Notes: generated from the sequence alone by a model not told the origin. 64,000 nt of DNA from an uncultured Opitutia bacterium (GCA_903825285.1 CAIJZY010000041.1:1-64000); one strand, 5' to 3'. Counted from the first letter of the stretch, positions 7,244-16,338 are shown. A program made the numbers and translations.

Positions 7244-8814
7244 GGCTTGACCTCCGGGTGGGCCGTGGCCGCCAGCACGCGGGCGGTCTGGTAGTATTTC
7301 GCCTCGAGCAGGGCCGGCGACGCGGGCAGCCGGTCGGACTCGCCGGCAACACGCAGGCGGGCGGCGGCGGTCACGTCGTCGGAGTTGAACGCCTCGCGCG
7401 AGTCGCGCAGGTGCGCGCGCAGGTCGCGCTCGGCGCGCTCCGGCCCCGCGGTCTCCAGCTCCCGCTGGAAGGCCTCCACGCTCCCGCCGGGCCCGAAGAG
7501 CCGGTGCATCTCGCCGAGGAAGAACATGGTCATCTCCGAGCCGGTGTTGTTGAAGTAGGAGGCGCCCCAGTTGTAGCCGTCGTAGAACGGCATGAAGCGC
7601 CGGGAGAACTCCGTCGGGCGCACGTGGCGGATCGCGGGCAGCCACTGGCTGACATTCACGAAGATCTGGTCGCCCTCCACGCTCGTGAGGAAGCGCAGGA
7701 AATCCACCGCCGCCTCCGGGTGGGCCGAGGCCTTGTTGAGGTAGAACGGCGTCGAGGTGGACACGGCGCCGTCCGACAGCGGCCCGAGGGTCTGCGGGCC
7801 GTACTCCGGGTCCTCGCGGCCCGGCAGCGGCAGGCGGAACGCCCCGACGTCGAACGGCGCCTCGCGGCGCAGGCTGCTCGCGTCCCAGCTGCCGGCGCAG
7901 AGGATCAGCGCGTGGCCGCGCAGGAAGTCGAGCATGGCGACGTCGCGCCGCATCTGCACGAAACCGGGCTGGCTGGCGTTGCCGAGGTCGCGGAACACCC
8001 GGAGGGCATTGGCGAGCTCAGGCGTGCGGTAGGACCACTCGCCGCGGCGCCAGCCGAGCGCGATCTCCCAATACGAGAGGCTGAGGGTGTGGTCGTGGTC
8101 GAGCTGCGGGGACAGATGGCTGCCCAGGCCGTGGAGCACGGGCTCGGCCAGCCACCAGCAGTTGTCCCAGGAGTTGCCGATGGTCGAGAGGACGCGCCCC
8201 TGCCGCTGCGCGTAGGCGCGCACCGCCGCGTCGAGCGCGAGGAACTCCCGCCAGGTCGCCGGCGGCTCGTCGCGGCCCGTGATCTCGCGGAGCAGCGTGC
8301 GGTTGTAGAAGAGCCGCATGGTGAACGCCGCGATCGTGGGCGCGTAGTAGTCCCGCATCAGCGTGTTGTAGCCGTCGGGCCCGTTCATGCCGTCGAGGAA
8401 GGTGTCGCGCCAGGGCACGCCCGCGAGCGGCGTGCCGCGGTTGTAGGGGTTCGGCTCCGCCACCTGGCGCGTGATGGGCTGGAAATAGCGCGGCGCCAGC
8501 TCCTCGATGCGGCCCCAGTACATCGTGTACTCGATGAGGTCCGGCGCCGTGCCGCCCACCAGCTGGGTGCGCATCCACTGGCGGTAGACGCGCTCCGGCA
8601 CGACCAGGATCTCCACCTTCACCTTCGGGTTGAGCTGCTCGTAGCGGCGGGCCACGGCGGCGAGGCCCTCGCGCACCGTGCCCTCGAGCTGCCAGTGCGA
8701 CAGCCGCACGGTCACGCGCCCATCCGCCGGCGGATGCGTCCGCTGCCAGACCTGCGCCGTCGCAGCGACAAAGCCGGCCACCAGCAGCGCGATGCCCAGG
8801 TGGCTGGCCTTCAT
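7240..8814 (-). CDS. Membrane-anchored extracellular solute-binding protein C (ABC family 1)
   Basis: A 524-residue protein and the first gene of the putative cluster. Residues 5-21 (HLGIALLVAGFVAATAQ) form an N-terminal anchor. The mature part carries the cluster landmarks HWQLEGTVREG, RYEQLNPKVKV, PNPYNRGTPLAGV, WRDTFLDGM and TSVEGDQIFVNVS. Length fits the family (about 420-550). The aldo/keto reductase gene ends 82 bases upstream on the same strand. As with A and B, no ABC permease or ATPase is nearby, which is unusual for this family. Confidence 0.85.
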   Translation of the reverse strand: MKASHLGIALLVAGFVAATAQVWQRTHPPADGRVTVRLSHWQLEGTVREGLAAVARRYEQLNPKVKVEILVVPERVYRQWMRTQLVGGTAPDLIEYTMYWGRIEELAPRYFQPITRQVAEPNPYNRGTPLAGVPWRDTFLDGMNGPDGYNTLMRDYYAPTIAAFTMRLFYNRTLLREITGRDEPPATWREFLALDAAVRAYAQRQGRVLSTIGNSWDNCWWLAEPVLHGLGSHLSPQLDHDHTLSLSYWEIALGWRRGEWSYRTPELANALRVFRDLGNASQPGFVQMRRDVAMLDFLRGHALILCAGSWDASSLRREAPFDVGAFRLPLPGREDPEYGPQTLGPLSDGAVSTSTPFYLNKASAHPEAAVDFLRFLTSVEGDQIFVNVSQWLPAIRHVRPTEFSRRFMPFYDGYNWGASYFNNTGSEMTMFFLGEMHRLFGPGGSVEAFQRELETAGPERAERDLRAHLRDSREAFNSDDVTAAARLRVAGESDRLPASPALLEAKYYQTARVLAATAHPEVKP

Positions 8815-8896
8815 GCGGGGGTAAGCGGCGGGAGGTTGCAGCGCATCGCGCCCACCAGAGCGCAGGGCGGGCGCCGGGCCAACACGAATCGGGCGG

Positions 8897-9886
8897 TCAA
8901 TCCCAGATCGGCCGCCAGTTGCGCGGGTAGTCGGTCAGCGCGTCCAGCGCCTGCCGCTCCGCCGGCTCGAGCCGGTAGCCCGCGGCGCCGAGCGACTCGC
9001 CGAGCTGCGCCGGGGTGTTGGCGCCGACGATCGCGGCGGTGACCACGGGATTTGTGAGCAGCCAGGCCAGCGCGGTCTGCGCGACGGTCCGGCCGTGCGC
9101 GTGGCCGATGGCCTCGAGCCGGTCGATGACGGCGAAGCCGCGCTCGTTCCCGTATTTCTTGCCGATGTCCGCCGCGCGCACGCTGGCCACGGTCGCGCCG
9201 CGGCGGTACTTGCCGGTGAGGAACCCGCCCGCGAGCGGCGAGTACGGGATGACGCCGAGCCCGTGGTGCCGGCAGAGCGGCGCGGCCTCGACCTCGAAGC
9301 CGGCGCGCTCCATCAGCGAGTACTCGGGCTGGTAGGAGTTGAACCGCGCGTGGCCGCGCTGGTCGCTGCGCCACAGCGCCTCCATCAGCCGCCAGGCGGG
9401 ATAATTCGAGGCGCCGATGACGCGCACCTTGCCGGCGCGGACGAGCTGGTCGAGCGCGCCGAGCGTCTCCTCGATCGGCACGGCCAGGTCGGCCCAGTGG
9501 CACTGGTAGAGATCGAGGTAGTCCGTCTGCAGCCGGCGCAGCGAGTCCTCGCAGCAGCGGATCACGCGGCCGGCCTTGAGGCCCTCGCCGCCGGGGCCCT
9601 CCGCCATCATCCCGCGAACCTTGGTCGCGACGACCACGTGTTTCCGGTTGCCGCGCGCCTTCATCCAGCGGCCGATGATCTGCTCCGACCGGCCGCCGCC
9701 CGCCATGCCGTCCCCGCCCCAGGTCGTGTAGATGTCCGCCGTGTCGATGAAGTTGCCGCCCGCCGCCGCGAAGGCGTCCATGACCGCGAACGACGCGGCC
9801 TCGTCGGCCGTCCAGCCAAACTGCATGGTGCCCAGGCAGAGCTCGGAAACTTTCAGTTCGCTGCGGCCGAGGGGACGGAGGTGCAT
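8897..9886 (-). CDS. Aldo/keto reductase
   Basis: A 329-residue NADPH-dependent oxidoreductase of the aldo/keto reductase superfamily, a cytoplasmic TIM barrel. The catalytic tetrad is visible as Asp48 and Tyr53 (FIDTADIY), Lys89 (VATKVRG) and His130 (LYQCHW). The late IVGANTPAQL segment matches the cofactor-phosphate-binding region of the family. Length is typical. It lies on the same strand upstream of the solute-binding cluster with an 82-base gap, so cotranscription is possible but not shown. The substrate is unknown; a role in sugar or aldehyde reduction would fit the neighbours but is inference. Confidence 0.92.
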   Translation of the reverse strand: MHLRPLGRSELKVSELCLGTMQFGWTADEAASFAVMDAFAAAGGNFIDTADIYTTWGGDGMAGGGRSEQIIGRWMKARGNRKHVVVATKVRGMMAEGPGGEGLKAGRVIRCCEDSLRRLQTDYLDLYQCHWADLAVPIEETLGALDQLVRAGKVRVIGASNYPAWRLMEALWRSDQRGHARFNSYQPEYSLMERAGFEVEAAPLCRHHGLGVIPYSPLAGGFLTGKYRRGATVASVRAADIGKKYGNERGFAVIDRLEAIGHAHGRTVAQTALAWLLTNPVVTAAIVGANTPAQLGESLGAAGYRLEPAERQALDALTDYPRNWRPIWD

Positions 9887-9965
9887 GCGCCCACTGAAGC
9901 GAATCGGGCCGCATTGGCGAGCCGTGGCAGGGATTTTCCGCCCGCTCCCAGCAACCTCATTCCCA

Positions 9966-9997
9966 CCGTCATCCTGAGTGAAGGCGAAGGATGACGG
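9966..9997. repeat. Short perfect inverted repeat, family B
   Basis: Ten-base arms CCGTCATCCT (9966-9975) and AGGATGACGG (9988-9997) are perfect reverse complements around a 12-base loop. The element lies 37 bases downstream of the AEC transporter stop codon on the minus strand. There is no T-tract, so it is a hairpin of REP type rather than a classical terminator. Confidence 0.75.
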
Positions 9998-10034
9998 CCG
10001 AGGGGGAGACTCGGGATTGAAGCCACCCCGCGCG

Positions 10035-10979
10035 TCAGCCGATCCAGGCCAACGCGAGGCGAAGCCAGAGCGGCGTGAGCAGGATGCTTGCGAGCACCGT
10101 CGCCAGCACCACGCGCACCGCCGTCAGCACGTTGCCGCCGTAGTGCTTCACCAGCACGATGGGCAGGAAACCCGCGGGCATGGCCGCCTGCACCATGATC
10201 ACATGCCGGAGGTCCGCGGAAAACGGGCCGTAGCGTGCCAGCAGCAGGAACAGCACGCTCATCAGGCCGAGCCGCAGCCCGACGGCGGCGAACGAGGTCC
10301 GCGGCTCGAAGAGCTCGCGGGGCCGGTCGAAGAAATGCTCCGCCATCGTCGCGCCGCTGAGGATCAGGCCCATCGGGATCGCGCAGGCGGCCAGCGGGTG
10401 CACGACATCGAGCAGGAGGCCCGGGACGTGCGGGCCGAGGCCAGCGAGGTTGACCGCGACCGAGACGACCAGCGCCAGCACCGGCGGGCTGAGCAGCTGG
10501 CGCCAGCCCTCGCGCCACGACTGGCCGGCCAGCACCATCACGCCGACGATCCAGATTGCCGCCTCCGCGCCGACGTTGTGCGCGAAGAGCACGCCGAGGC
10601 TGCCGGTCCCAAAGAGCGCGGTCATCACCGGCACCGTGATGTAGGCATAATTATAGATGCCCGCCGCGAAGGCGAAGGTCCGCAGCCCGGTGCCGACGGT
10701 GAAGCCCAGCCGCCGCGCAACGTACCAGCCAACGCCGATGCCGCCGGCCATCGTCAGGAAACCCACCAGCGGCGCGCCCACCAGGTTGCCCGGCTCCCGC
10801 AGCGCCGGGTTCGCGTGCACGTTCTCGAAGATGATGCAGGGGTAGAGGAAGTTCACCACCAGCCGCAGCAGGCTCGCGTCCGCCGCCGCCGTCAGCCAGC
10901 CCACGCGCCGCAGCCCCATGCCCAGCCCCATGAGCACGAACACCGGGAGGATCAGCAGCAGGAGTTGCCAGTAGGACAT
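10035..10979 (-). CDS. AEC (auxin efflux carrier) family transporter
   Basis: A 314-residue integral membrane protein with about ten hydrophobic segments in the two five-helix halves typical of the AEC/bile-acid-sodium-symporter fold. Family-like features are the first helix pair with LLRLVVNFLYPCIIFENV, the central polar stretch FAAGIYNYAYITVPV and the C-terminal VMVQAAMPAGFLPIVL-like helix. AEC members export or take up small organic anions or amino acids; the substrate cannot be told here. The gene stands alone on the minus strand, flanked by repeat-bearing gaps on both sides. Confidence 0.88.
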   Translation of the reverse strand: MSYWQLLLLILPVFVLMGLGMGLRRVGWLTAAADASLLRLVVNFLYPCIIFENVHANPALREPGNLVGAPLVGFLTMAGGIGVGWYVARRLGFTVGTGLRTFAFAAGIYNYAYITVPVMTALFGTGSLGVLFAHNVGAEAAIWIVGVMVLAGQSWREGWRQLLSPPVLALVVSVAVNLAGLGPHVPGLLLDVVHPLAACAIPMGLILSGATMAEHFFDRPRELFEPRTSFAAVGLRLGLMSVLFLLLARYGPFSADLRHVIMVQAAMPAGFLPIVLVKHYGGNVLTAVRVVLATVLASILLTPLWLRLALAWIG

Positions 10980-10985
10980 GGGGGA

Positions 10986-11168
10986 GATTTACGATTTACG
11001 AATTACGGTTTGTGATTTTTCGGACTGTGGCGGAGCGCAAAGACCCTCAGTTATGCGCAGTCCGCGTCGGTGACTTCAATCTCGGACACTGGAAATCACC
11101 GGCGTCCCGGGTCCGCGTTGCACCGCCGGAAAATCGTAAATCGTAAATCCAAACTCGTAAATCGTAAG
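10986..11168. repeat. Inverted repeat built of GATTTAC words, family C
   Basis: The arm GATTTACGATTTACGA (10986-11001) is the exact reverse complement of 11134-11149, separated by 132 bases. A second partial right-arm copy follows at 11155-11168. Each arm is a direct tandem of the same seven-base word. The element fills the gap between the flavoprotein gene (whose stop is at 11170) and the AEC gene downstream. Nothing else is evident in this gap. Confidence 0.8.
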
Positions 11169-11169
11169 C

Positions 11170-12414
11170 TCACTCCCCCAGCGCCTGGCCCGCGAGCCAG
11201 CCGGTGGTCCAGGCGGACTGGAAGTTGAAGCCGCCCGTGACGCCGTCGATGTCCAGCACCTCGCCGGCGAAGTGCAGCCCGGGGCACACGCGGCTCGCCA
11301 TCGTCTTGAAGTCCACCTCGGACAGCTTCACGCCGCCGCAGGTGACAAACTCCTCCTTGAACAGGCTCTTCCCGACGACCTGGAACTCCGCCGCCGTGAC
11401 CTGCGCGGCGAGTGCGGCCAGCGCGGGGTTGCCGGCCTGGGCCCAGGGGACGGTCGGTGCGACGCCGGCCGAGGCCACCAGCCGCTCCCACAGCCGCTGC
11501 GGCATGGGCAGCGGGCTCCAGGTGGCGAGCTGCTTGCGGGGATGCCGCCCGCGCACGCCGGCGAGCTCGGCCACCAGCGTGTCGCGGGTGCGCGGCGGCG
11601 CAAAGTTCACCGTCACGGGAAACTCATACTTCCGCTCCGCCAGCTCGCGGGCGCCCCACGCGGACAGCTTGAGGATCGCCGGCCCGCTCAGGCCCCAGTG
11701 CGTGATCAGCAGCGGGCCGTCGGCGCGGAGCCTGGTGCCCGGCACCGCGACCTCGGCGTGCTCCACCGCCAGGCCGGACAGGCCCTCCAGCCGCCGGTCG
11801 TCGATGTGGAAGGTGAACAGCGACGGCACCGGCGGGATGATTGTGTGCCCCAGCGCCGCGGCGATCGTGAGCCCGGCGGACGCCTTGTTGCCGCCGGTGG
11901 CGATCAGCAGCCGGTCGCAGCGCACGGTCGAGTCGTCGGTCAGCGTGAGCCAGAAATCCGGCGCCGCGCCCGCGCGGCCCAGCGCCTCCACCTTGCGCAC
12001 GCCCCGGCTCGTCACGACGACCACGCCCGCGGCGGCCGCAGCCTGCAGCAGACACTCCGCGATGGTCGCCGAGTCATCTGTCACGGGAAACATCCGGCCA
12101 TCGTCCTCCGTCTTGGTCTCGACCCCGCGGGCGGCGAACCAGGCCACGGTGTCGCGCGGCTGCCAGCGGTGGAAGGCCCCGAGCAGCTCGCGCCCGCCGC
12201 GCGGGTAGTGCCGCACGAGGTCGCGGGGCTCGAAGCAGGCGTGGGTGAGGTTGCAGCGCCCGCCGCCGGAGACGCGGACCTTGGCCAGCGGGTGCGCGGT
12301 GGCCTCGAACAGCGTCACCGTGCCAGCGGCGCCGAGCTTCTCGGCGCAGGCGATCGCGGCGAAGAAGCCCGCCGCCCCGCCCCCGACGATGACCACGCGT
12401 CTGTGTTCCGCCAT
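11170..12414 (-). CDS. HI0933/YhiN-family NAD(P)/FAD-dependent oxidoreductase
   Basis: A 414-residue flavoprotein of the HI0933 family (BaiN/YhiN-like). The FAD-binding GGGAAG motif follows a VVIVGGG strand at residues 6-16. The family signature SGGGRCNLTH lies around residue 50, GLSGPAIL in the middle, and the C-terminus has LHFAGEVLDIDGVTGGFN, typical of these enzymes. The start is the ATG of MAEHRRVVIVGG; 39 open codons upstream lack homology-like content. These enzymes are cytoplasmic; the reaction is not well defined for most members. Confidence 0.92.
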   Translation of the reverse strand: MAEHRRVVIVGGGAAGFFAAIACAEKLGAAGTVTLFEATAHPLAKVRVSGGGRCNLTHACFEPRDLVRHYPRGGRELLGAFHRWQPRDTVAWFAARGVETKTEDDGRMFPVTDDSATIAECLLQAAAAAGVVVVTSRGVRKVEALGRAGAAPDFWLTLTDDSTVRCDRLLIATGGNKASAGLTIAAALGHTIIPPVPSLFTFHIDDRRLEGLSGLAVEHAEVAVPGTRLRADGPLLITHWGLSGPAILKLSAWGARELAERKYEFPVTVNFAPPRTRDTLVAELAGVRGRHPRKQLATWSPLPMPQRLWERLVASAGVAPTVPWAQAGNPALAALAAQVTAAEFQVVGKSLFKEEFVTCGGVKLSEVDFKTMASRVCPGLHFAGEVLDIDGVTGGFNFQSAWTTGWLAGQALGE

Positions 12415-12487
12415 CCGCGCACGCTGCAAACCCGCCGGGACGGAGTCAATGGGCGCCCCGGGGCCTCGCGGACCCGGGGCGGCGGGC

Positions 12488-12509
12488 AAAAAAAGTGCCG
12501 CCGCGGCAC
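12488..12509 (-). terminator. Rho-independent terminator of the Spy-like gene
   Basis: Read on the minus strand, a hairpin with a GTGCC/GGCAC stem (12495-12509) is followed immediately by seven T residues (12494-12488). It lies about 40 bases after the Spy-like stop codon at 12548. A second GC-rich hairpin (12454-12462 with 12473-12481, stem CGCCCCGGG) lies just beyond it, before the flavoprotein gene. Confidence 0.8.
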
Positions 12510-12547
12510 CCCTGCCACGGCGGCCACACAACCAACCCTAACAAAGC

Positions 12548-13012
12548 TTACTGCGCGGGCGGCGCCGGGGGAGGAGGAGGCGTCTGGCCGCCCTTGCCAC
12601 CCGGGCGGGGACCGCGATGGCCGCGGCCTTCCGGCGGGAGGGAGTCAAAAATCTTCTGCTGGTCCGGCGTGAGCACGCCGCGCACCTGGTCGTGCGTGGC
12701 CTTCATGAGTTCCATCACCTTTTGCCGGCGCTGCTCGCGGGCGGTGGCCTCGTCGGACCGCAGGGCCTGGCCCTGCTGCTCCGCCTGGGCCCAGATGGCG
12801 GTGATCTGCTGCTTCTGCGGGTCGGTGAGCTTCAGCGCCTCGTCGAGGTGCTTGAGGCGGCGTTCCTTGAAATTTTGTCCGCCCGGGCCGTGCTGCGGGG
12901 GCGGCGTGGCCGGCGGCGTCGCGGCGGGCGTGGCATCGGCGGCGCAGGCCATCCCGACGCCGGCCAGCGCGGTGATCGTTAATAGAGACAGGACCTTGAG
13001 TGAAGTTTTCAT
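12548..13012 (-). CDS. Spy/CpxP-like periplasmic protein
   Basis: A 154-residue exported protein. The signal sequence (MKTSLKVLSLLTITALAGVG, then MACAADA) is followed by a Pro-rich linker and a helical domain with two LTxxQ-like motifs, LTDPQKQQI and LTPDQQKIF, the hallmark of the Spy/CpxP/LTXXQ family of stress chaperones. The C-terminus is Gly/Pro-rich and ends PPPPPAPPAQ. An alternative ATG five codons upstream (13027) is possible. A Rho-independent terminator follows. Binding to unfolded periplasmic proteins is the family role; it is not shown here. Confidence 0.8.
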   Translation of the reverse strand: MKTSLKVLSLLTITALAGVGMACAADATPAATPPATPPPQHGPGGQNFKERRLKHLDEALKLTDPQKQQITAIWAQAEQQGQALRSDEATAREQRRQKVMELMKATHDQVRGVLTPDQQKIFDSLPPEGRGHRGPRPGGKGGQTPPPPPAPPAQ

Positions 13013-13106
13013 GGGGGAGATACGCATGAGACGCCCGCCCGGACGACCGGTTACAGCGGCGGCGACAGGCTTGCCGAGCGCGGGCTAAGTCCCCAGCGTG
13101 CCGCGC

Positions 13107-13847
13107 ATGATCGAAGTCGCGGGCCTGACCAAGCGCTACGGCACTTTCACCGCCGTGCATGATTTGTCGTTCACCGTCCGGCCCGGCGAGGTGCTCGGGC
13201 TGGTCGGGCCGAACGGTGCCGGCAAGACCACCACGCTGCGCTGCCTGGCGGGGATCATCCCGGCCACGGCCGGCCTCTGCCGGCTCGCCGGCCACGATGT
13301 CGCCGCCGACCCGGTCGCGGCCAAGCGCACGCTCGCGTTTTTTCCCGACGAGCCCCGGCTCTTCGACTACCTGACGGTGCGGCAGCACCTCGCGTTTGTC
13401 GCGCGCATCTACGGCGTGGCCAACCACGAGGCGCTGGCCGAGCCGCTGCTGGCCGAGCTGGAGATCGCGGACAAGGCCGACCAGCTGCCGGGCGAGCTTT
13501 CCCGCGGCATGAAGCAGAAGCTGGCGATCGCCTGCGGCCTGCTGCACTCGCCGCAGGTGCTGTTCTTCGACGAGCCGCTCACCGGCCTCGACCCGCTGGG
13601 CATCCGGCGGATGAAGGACTCGATCCTGGTGCGGGCCCGCGCCGGCGCCACCATCGTGCTGAGCTCGCACCTGCTGCACCTGCTGGAGGAGGTCTGCTCG
13701 CACGTCCTGATCCTCAAGCAGGGCGAAAAGATCGCCGACGGCACGCTGGCCGACGTCTCGGCCCGCTTCTCGCGCGGCGAGGCCGGCGTGAGCCTCGAGG
13801 AGATCTTCCTGCGGGCCACGGGCGGCGCGGCGCCAGTTGAAAGTTGA
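13107..13847 (+). CDS. ABC transporter ATP-binding protein
   Basis: A 246-residue cytoplasmic ATPase subunit. Walker A is GPNGAGKTT at residues 34-42, the signature is LSRGM at 131-135 (a variant of LSGGQ), Walker B is VLFFDE at 151-156, and the switch His is in SSHLL near 188. It resembles ABC-2-type exporters with an RLFDYLTV Q-loop region. A GTG three codons upstream (13098) is an alternative start. The permease gene follows 56 bases later. The last codons (PVES and stop) lie in a GTTGAAAGTTGA word (13836-13847) shared with the repeat at 17064. Confidence 0.93.
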   Translation: MIEVAGLTKRYGTFTAVHDLSFTVRPGEVLGLVGPNGAGKTTTLRCLAGIIPATAGLCRLAGHDVAADPVAAKRTLAFFPDEPRLFDYLTVRQHLAFVARIYGVANHEALAEPLLAELEIADKADQLPGELSRGMKQKLAIACGLLHSPQVLFFDEPLTGLDPLGIRRMKDSILVRARAGATIVLSSHLLHLLEEVCSHVLILKQGEKIADGTLADVSARFSRGEAGVSLEEIFLRATGGAAPVES

Positions 13848-13903
13848 TGTGATCGATCCGGGAACCACCACCGAACCCCGCCCCTTCCCCTGACTCCGCC
13901 CCC

Positions 13904-15670
13904 ATGTTCGGCGCCCTCCTCTATCTGCGGCTGACGTCGCTCCGGAACCTCGTGGTGACGCGCCTGCGGCGGCTCCGCCAGCCGAAGTACCTCGTCGGCG
14001 CGCTCGTCGGCGCGGCGTACTTTTACCTGATGTTCTTCCGGCGCGCGATGGGCGCCCGCGCCGCCGCGCACGCGGGGCCGCTGGCCGCGGGCCTGCCGGA
14101 CGATGTGCGGGTGATGCTGGCATCCATCGGCTCGCTGGTGCTCCTCATCATCGTCGCACTCGGCTGGATCCTCCCCGACCAGCGGGCCGGCCTGACGTTC
14201 ACCGAGGCGGAGATCGCCTTCCTGTTTCCGGCGCCCGTGCGCCGGCGGACGCTCATCTACTACAAGCTGCTCAATTCCCAGCTCACGATCCTGTTCACCG
14301 CGGGCGTGTTCACGCTGTTCAGCCGCGGCGGGTCCAGCCTGATCGGCGGCAACGCCTGGATCCACTGGGCCGGCTGGTGGGTGATCCTCGCCACCCTGAA
14401 CCTCCACTTCATGGGCGCGGCGTTCGTCATCACGCGCCTGATGGACAACGGCATCACGCCGTGGCGGCGGCGGTTCACCGTGCTCGGGCTGATCGGCCTC
14501 GTGGTCGGCGCGATCGTCGTCTGGATGTGGCGGGACCTGCGCGCGCCGCAGGCGGCGGACCTCGTCAATTTCCACACCACCGCGGCCTACCTGAACACCC
14601 TGCTCGCCAGCGGGCCGATCCCGTGGCTGCTGCTGCCGGGCCGGCTCGTGGTCGGCCCCATGCTGGCGGCCGACGGGCCGGACTTCCTCCGCGCGCTCGG
14701 GCCGGCGCTGCTCGTGTTCGCCGCGCACTTCGTCTGGGTGCTGCGGTCCGAGGTGTCGTTCGAGGACGCCTCCCTGGCGAAGTCGGAGAAACGCGCGGCC
14801 CACGTGGCCGCCGTGCGCGAGGGCAACTGGCGCGCCGCGCGCGGGGCGCTCAAGGCCCGGCCCGGTCCCTTCCGGCTCGCCCCGTCCGGCCCGCCCGAGG
14901 TCGCGTTCCTCTGGAAGAACCTGCTCTCCACCTTCCCGCTGTTCCGGCCCCGCACCTTTGTCGTGCTCGTCGTGGCGATCATCGGCGTCGGCCAGTGGCT
15001 CGACTTCGACCCCGACCGCCGTGCGGCCCTGCCCGCGCTGGCCATCTGCGCCCTGATCGCCGCCGGGTACATCCTGTTCCTCGGGCCCCAGCTCGCGCGT
15101 CAGGACCTGCGCAGCGACCTGGGCAACGCCGACATCCTCAAGACCTACCCGCTCCGCGGCTGGCAGGTGGTGCTGGGCGAGCTGCTGACCCCCGTCGCGA
15201 TCCTCACGGCCGCGCTCTGGCTGGCCCTGCTGACGCTGCTGGTCGCGTTCCCGCCCGGGCGGACCCCCTGGCTGACGCCGGGGTTGATGCTGACGATCGT
15301 CGCCGGGCTCGTGCCGATCATTCCCGCCGTCTGCGCGCTGCAGCTGCTGGTGCCCAACGCCGCGACCCTGCTGTTTCCCGCGTGGATGCAGTCCATGCGC
15401 AACCGCTCCGAGCGCGGCATCGAGCTGCTCGGGCAGCGGCTCATCTTTATCGCGGGCCAGCTGCTGGTGGTCCTGCTGGCGCTGCTGCCGGCCGCGCTCG
15501 GCGCGGCGGCGATGATCTTCGCGACCCAGTGGCTCATCGGCCTGGTCGCCGCGGTGGCGCTGGCCGCCGCGGGCACGCTCGCCATCCTGGTCGGCGAGGT
15601 CGCCGTCGGCCTCTGGTGGCTGGGACAGCGGTTCGAGCACTTCGACCTTTCGGCCGAGCTCCGGCCGTAG
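13904..15670 (+). CDS. ABC exporter membrane subunit
   Basis: A 588-residue polytopic membrane protein with at least ten hydrophobic segments, for example LVLLIIVALGWILP, IGLVVGAIVVWMW and FIAGQLLVVLLALLPAAL. The position directly after the ATPase gene and the topology identify it as the permease of an ABC exporter. A conserved-looking FTEAEIAFLFPAPVRRR segment matches the juxtamembrane region of large ABC-2-like exporter proteins of unknown substrate. It is about twice the length of a simple ABC-2 permease, so it may function as a single membrane subunit. The substrate is unknown. Confidence 0.8.
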   Translation: MFGALLYLRLTSLRNLVVTRLRRLRQPKYLVGALVGAAYFYLMFFRRAMGARAAAHAGPLAAGLPDDVRVMLASIGSLVLLIIVALGWILPDQRAGLTFTEAEIAFLFPAPVRRRTLIYYKLLNSQLTILFTAGVFTLFSRGGSSLIGGNAWIHWAGWWVILATLNLHFMGAAFVITRLMDNGITPWRRRFTVLGLIGLVVGAIVVWMWRDLRAPQAADLVNFHTTAAYLNTLLASGPIPWLLLPGRLVVGPMLAADGPDFLRALGPALLVFAAHFVWVLRSEVSFEDASLAKSEKRAAHVAAVREGNWRAARGALKARPGPFRLAPSGPPEVAFLWKNLLSTFPLFRPRTFVVLVVAIIGVGQWLDFDPDRRAALPALAICALIAAGYILFLGPQLARQDLRSDLGNADILKTYPLRGWQVVLGELLTPVAILTAALWLALLTLLVAFPPGRTPWLTPGLMLTIVAGLVPIIPAVCALQLLVPNAATLLFPAWMQSMRNRSERGIELLGQRLIFIAGQLLVVLLALLPAALGAAAMIFATQWLIGLVAAVALAAAGTLAILVGEVAVGLWWLGQRFEHFDLSAELRP

Positions 15671-15740
15671 CCGCCGGGGCCGCAGTGCGGGGTTTACGCC
15701 GCGCCGGCCCGGGGCCACGCTGGCCGGCACGCACCCGTCC

Positions 15741-16112
15741 ATGAACCTCGCCCGCCTCACCCAACTCGCCGCCGACACCGTCGCCGCCACCCAGCGGAAG
15801 CTCCCGGTGGAGATCCGGCCGCTGGCCCAGGCCGTGCCGGTGCATTATGAGGCGACGCCCCACCCCAGCCTGCTGGCCGAGGGGTTCGAGCCCGACATCC
15901 TCGGCTTGTTCACCGGCAGCCCGTACGGCACCGAGCTGGCGCAGGACCAGCCCGCCCCGCCCGAGATCCTCCTTTATCTGGAGAGCCTCTGGGACTACGC
16001 GGAGGGCGACCCGGCGGCGTTCCGGGAGGAGACCCGCCTGACCTACCTCCACGAGCTCGGGCACTACCTCGGCTGGGACGAGAACGAGCTGGCGGCCCGG
16101 GGGCTCGACTGA
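15741..16112 (+). CDS. Minimal zincin-like metallopeptidase family protein
   Basis: A 123-residue cytoplasmic protein with the zinc motif HELGH at residues 104-108, followed by Asp113-Glu114, in the order seen in the minimal MMP-like/zincin_1 family (DUF1025-type). The preceding ILLYLESLWDYA helix and the small size fit that family, whose substrates are unknown. It lies 70 bases after the ABC permease on the same strand. A word-like repeat begins right after the stop. Confidence 0.85.
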   Translation: MNLARLTQLAADTVAATQRKLPVEIRPLAQAVPVHYEATPHPSLLAEGFEPDILGLFTGSPYGTELAQDQPAPPEILLYLESLWDYAEGDPAAFREETRLTYLHELGHYLGWDENELAARGLD

Positions 16113-16117
16113 AAGCA

Positions 16118-16250
16118 GTAGCGAGTAGCCAGCATGGCGCTGCCGACGGAGAACATCGGGCACCAAGGCCGTCACCCCAGCCGCCTCTGCCCTGAACCTG
16201 GCGTCGCCTGCCAGCATTCTACTCACTACTCGCTACCCGCTACTCACTAC
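16118..16250. repeat. Inverted repeat built of TAGCGAGTAG words, family D
   Basis: The arm GTAGCGAGTAG (16118-16128) is the exact reverse complement of 16226-16236. The right arm lies in a longer tandem of CTACTCACTACTCGCTAC-type words (about 16217-16250). The left arm starts six bases after the metallopeptidase stop. The rest of the gap before the SYLF gene at 16339 shows no gene. Confidence 0.8.
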
Positions 16251-16338
16251 TCTAGCCCATGGAACCGCCCCCACTCCGCGCTTTCCAAGTCCGCGCCGCC
16301 GTGCATACACTGGCTCCACTCTGCCCATCCGTTCTGCC

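Noticed and set aside
10986-11168. CRISPR-like array of GATTTAC or CGTAAATC words
   Set aside because: The repeats are seven- to eight-base tandem words in inverted arms, with no unique spacers of regular length and no cas genes nearby.
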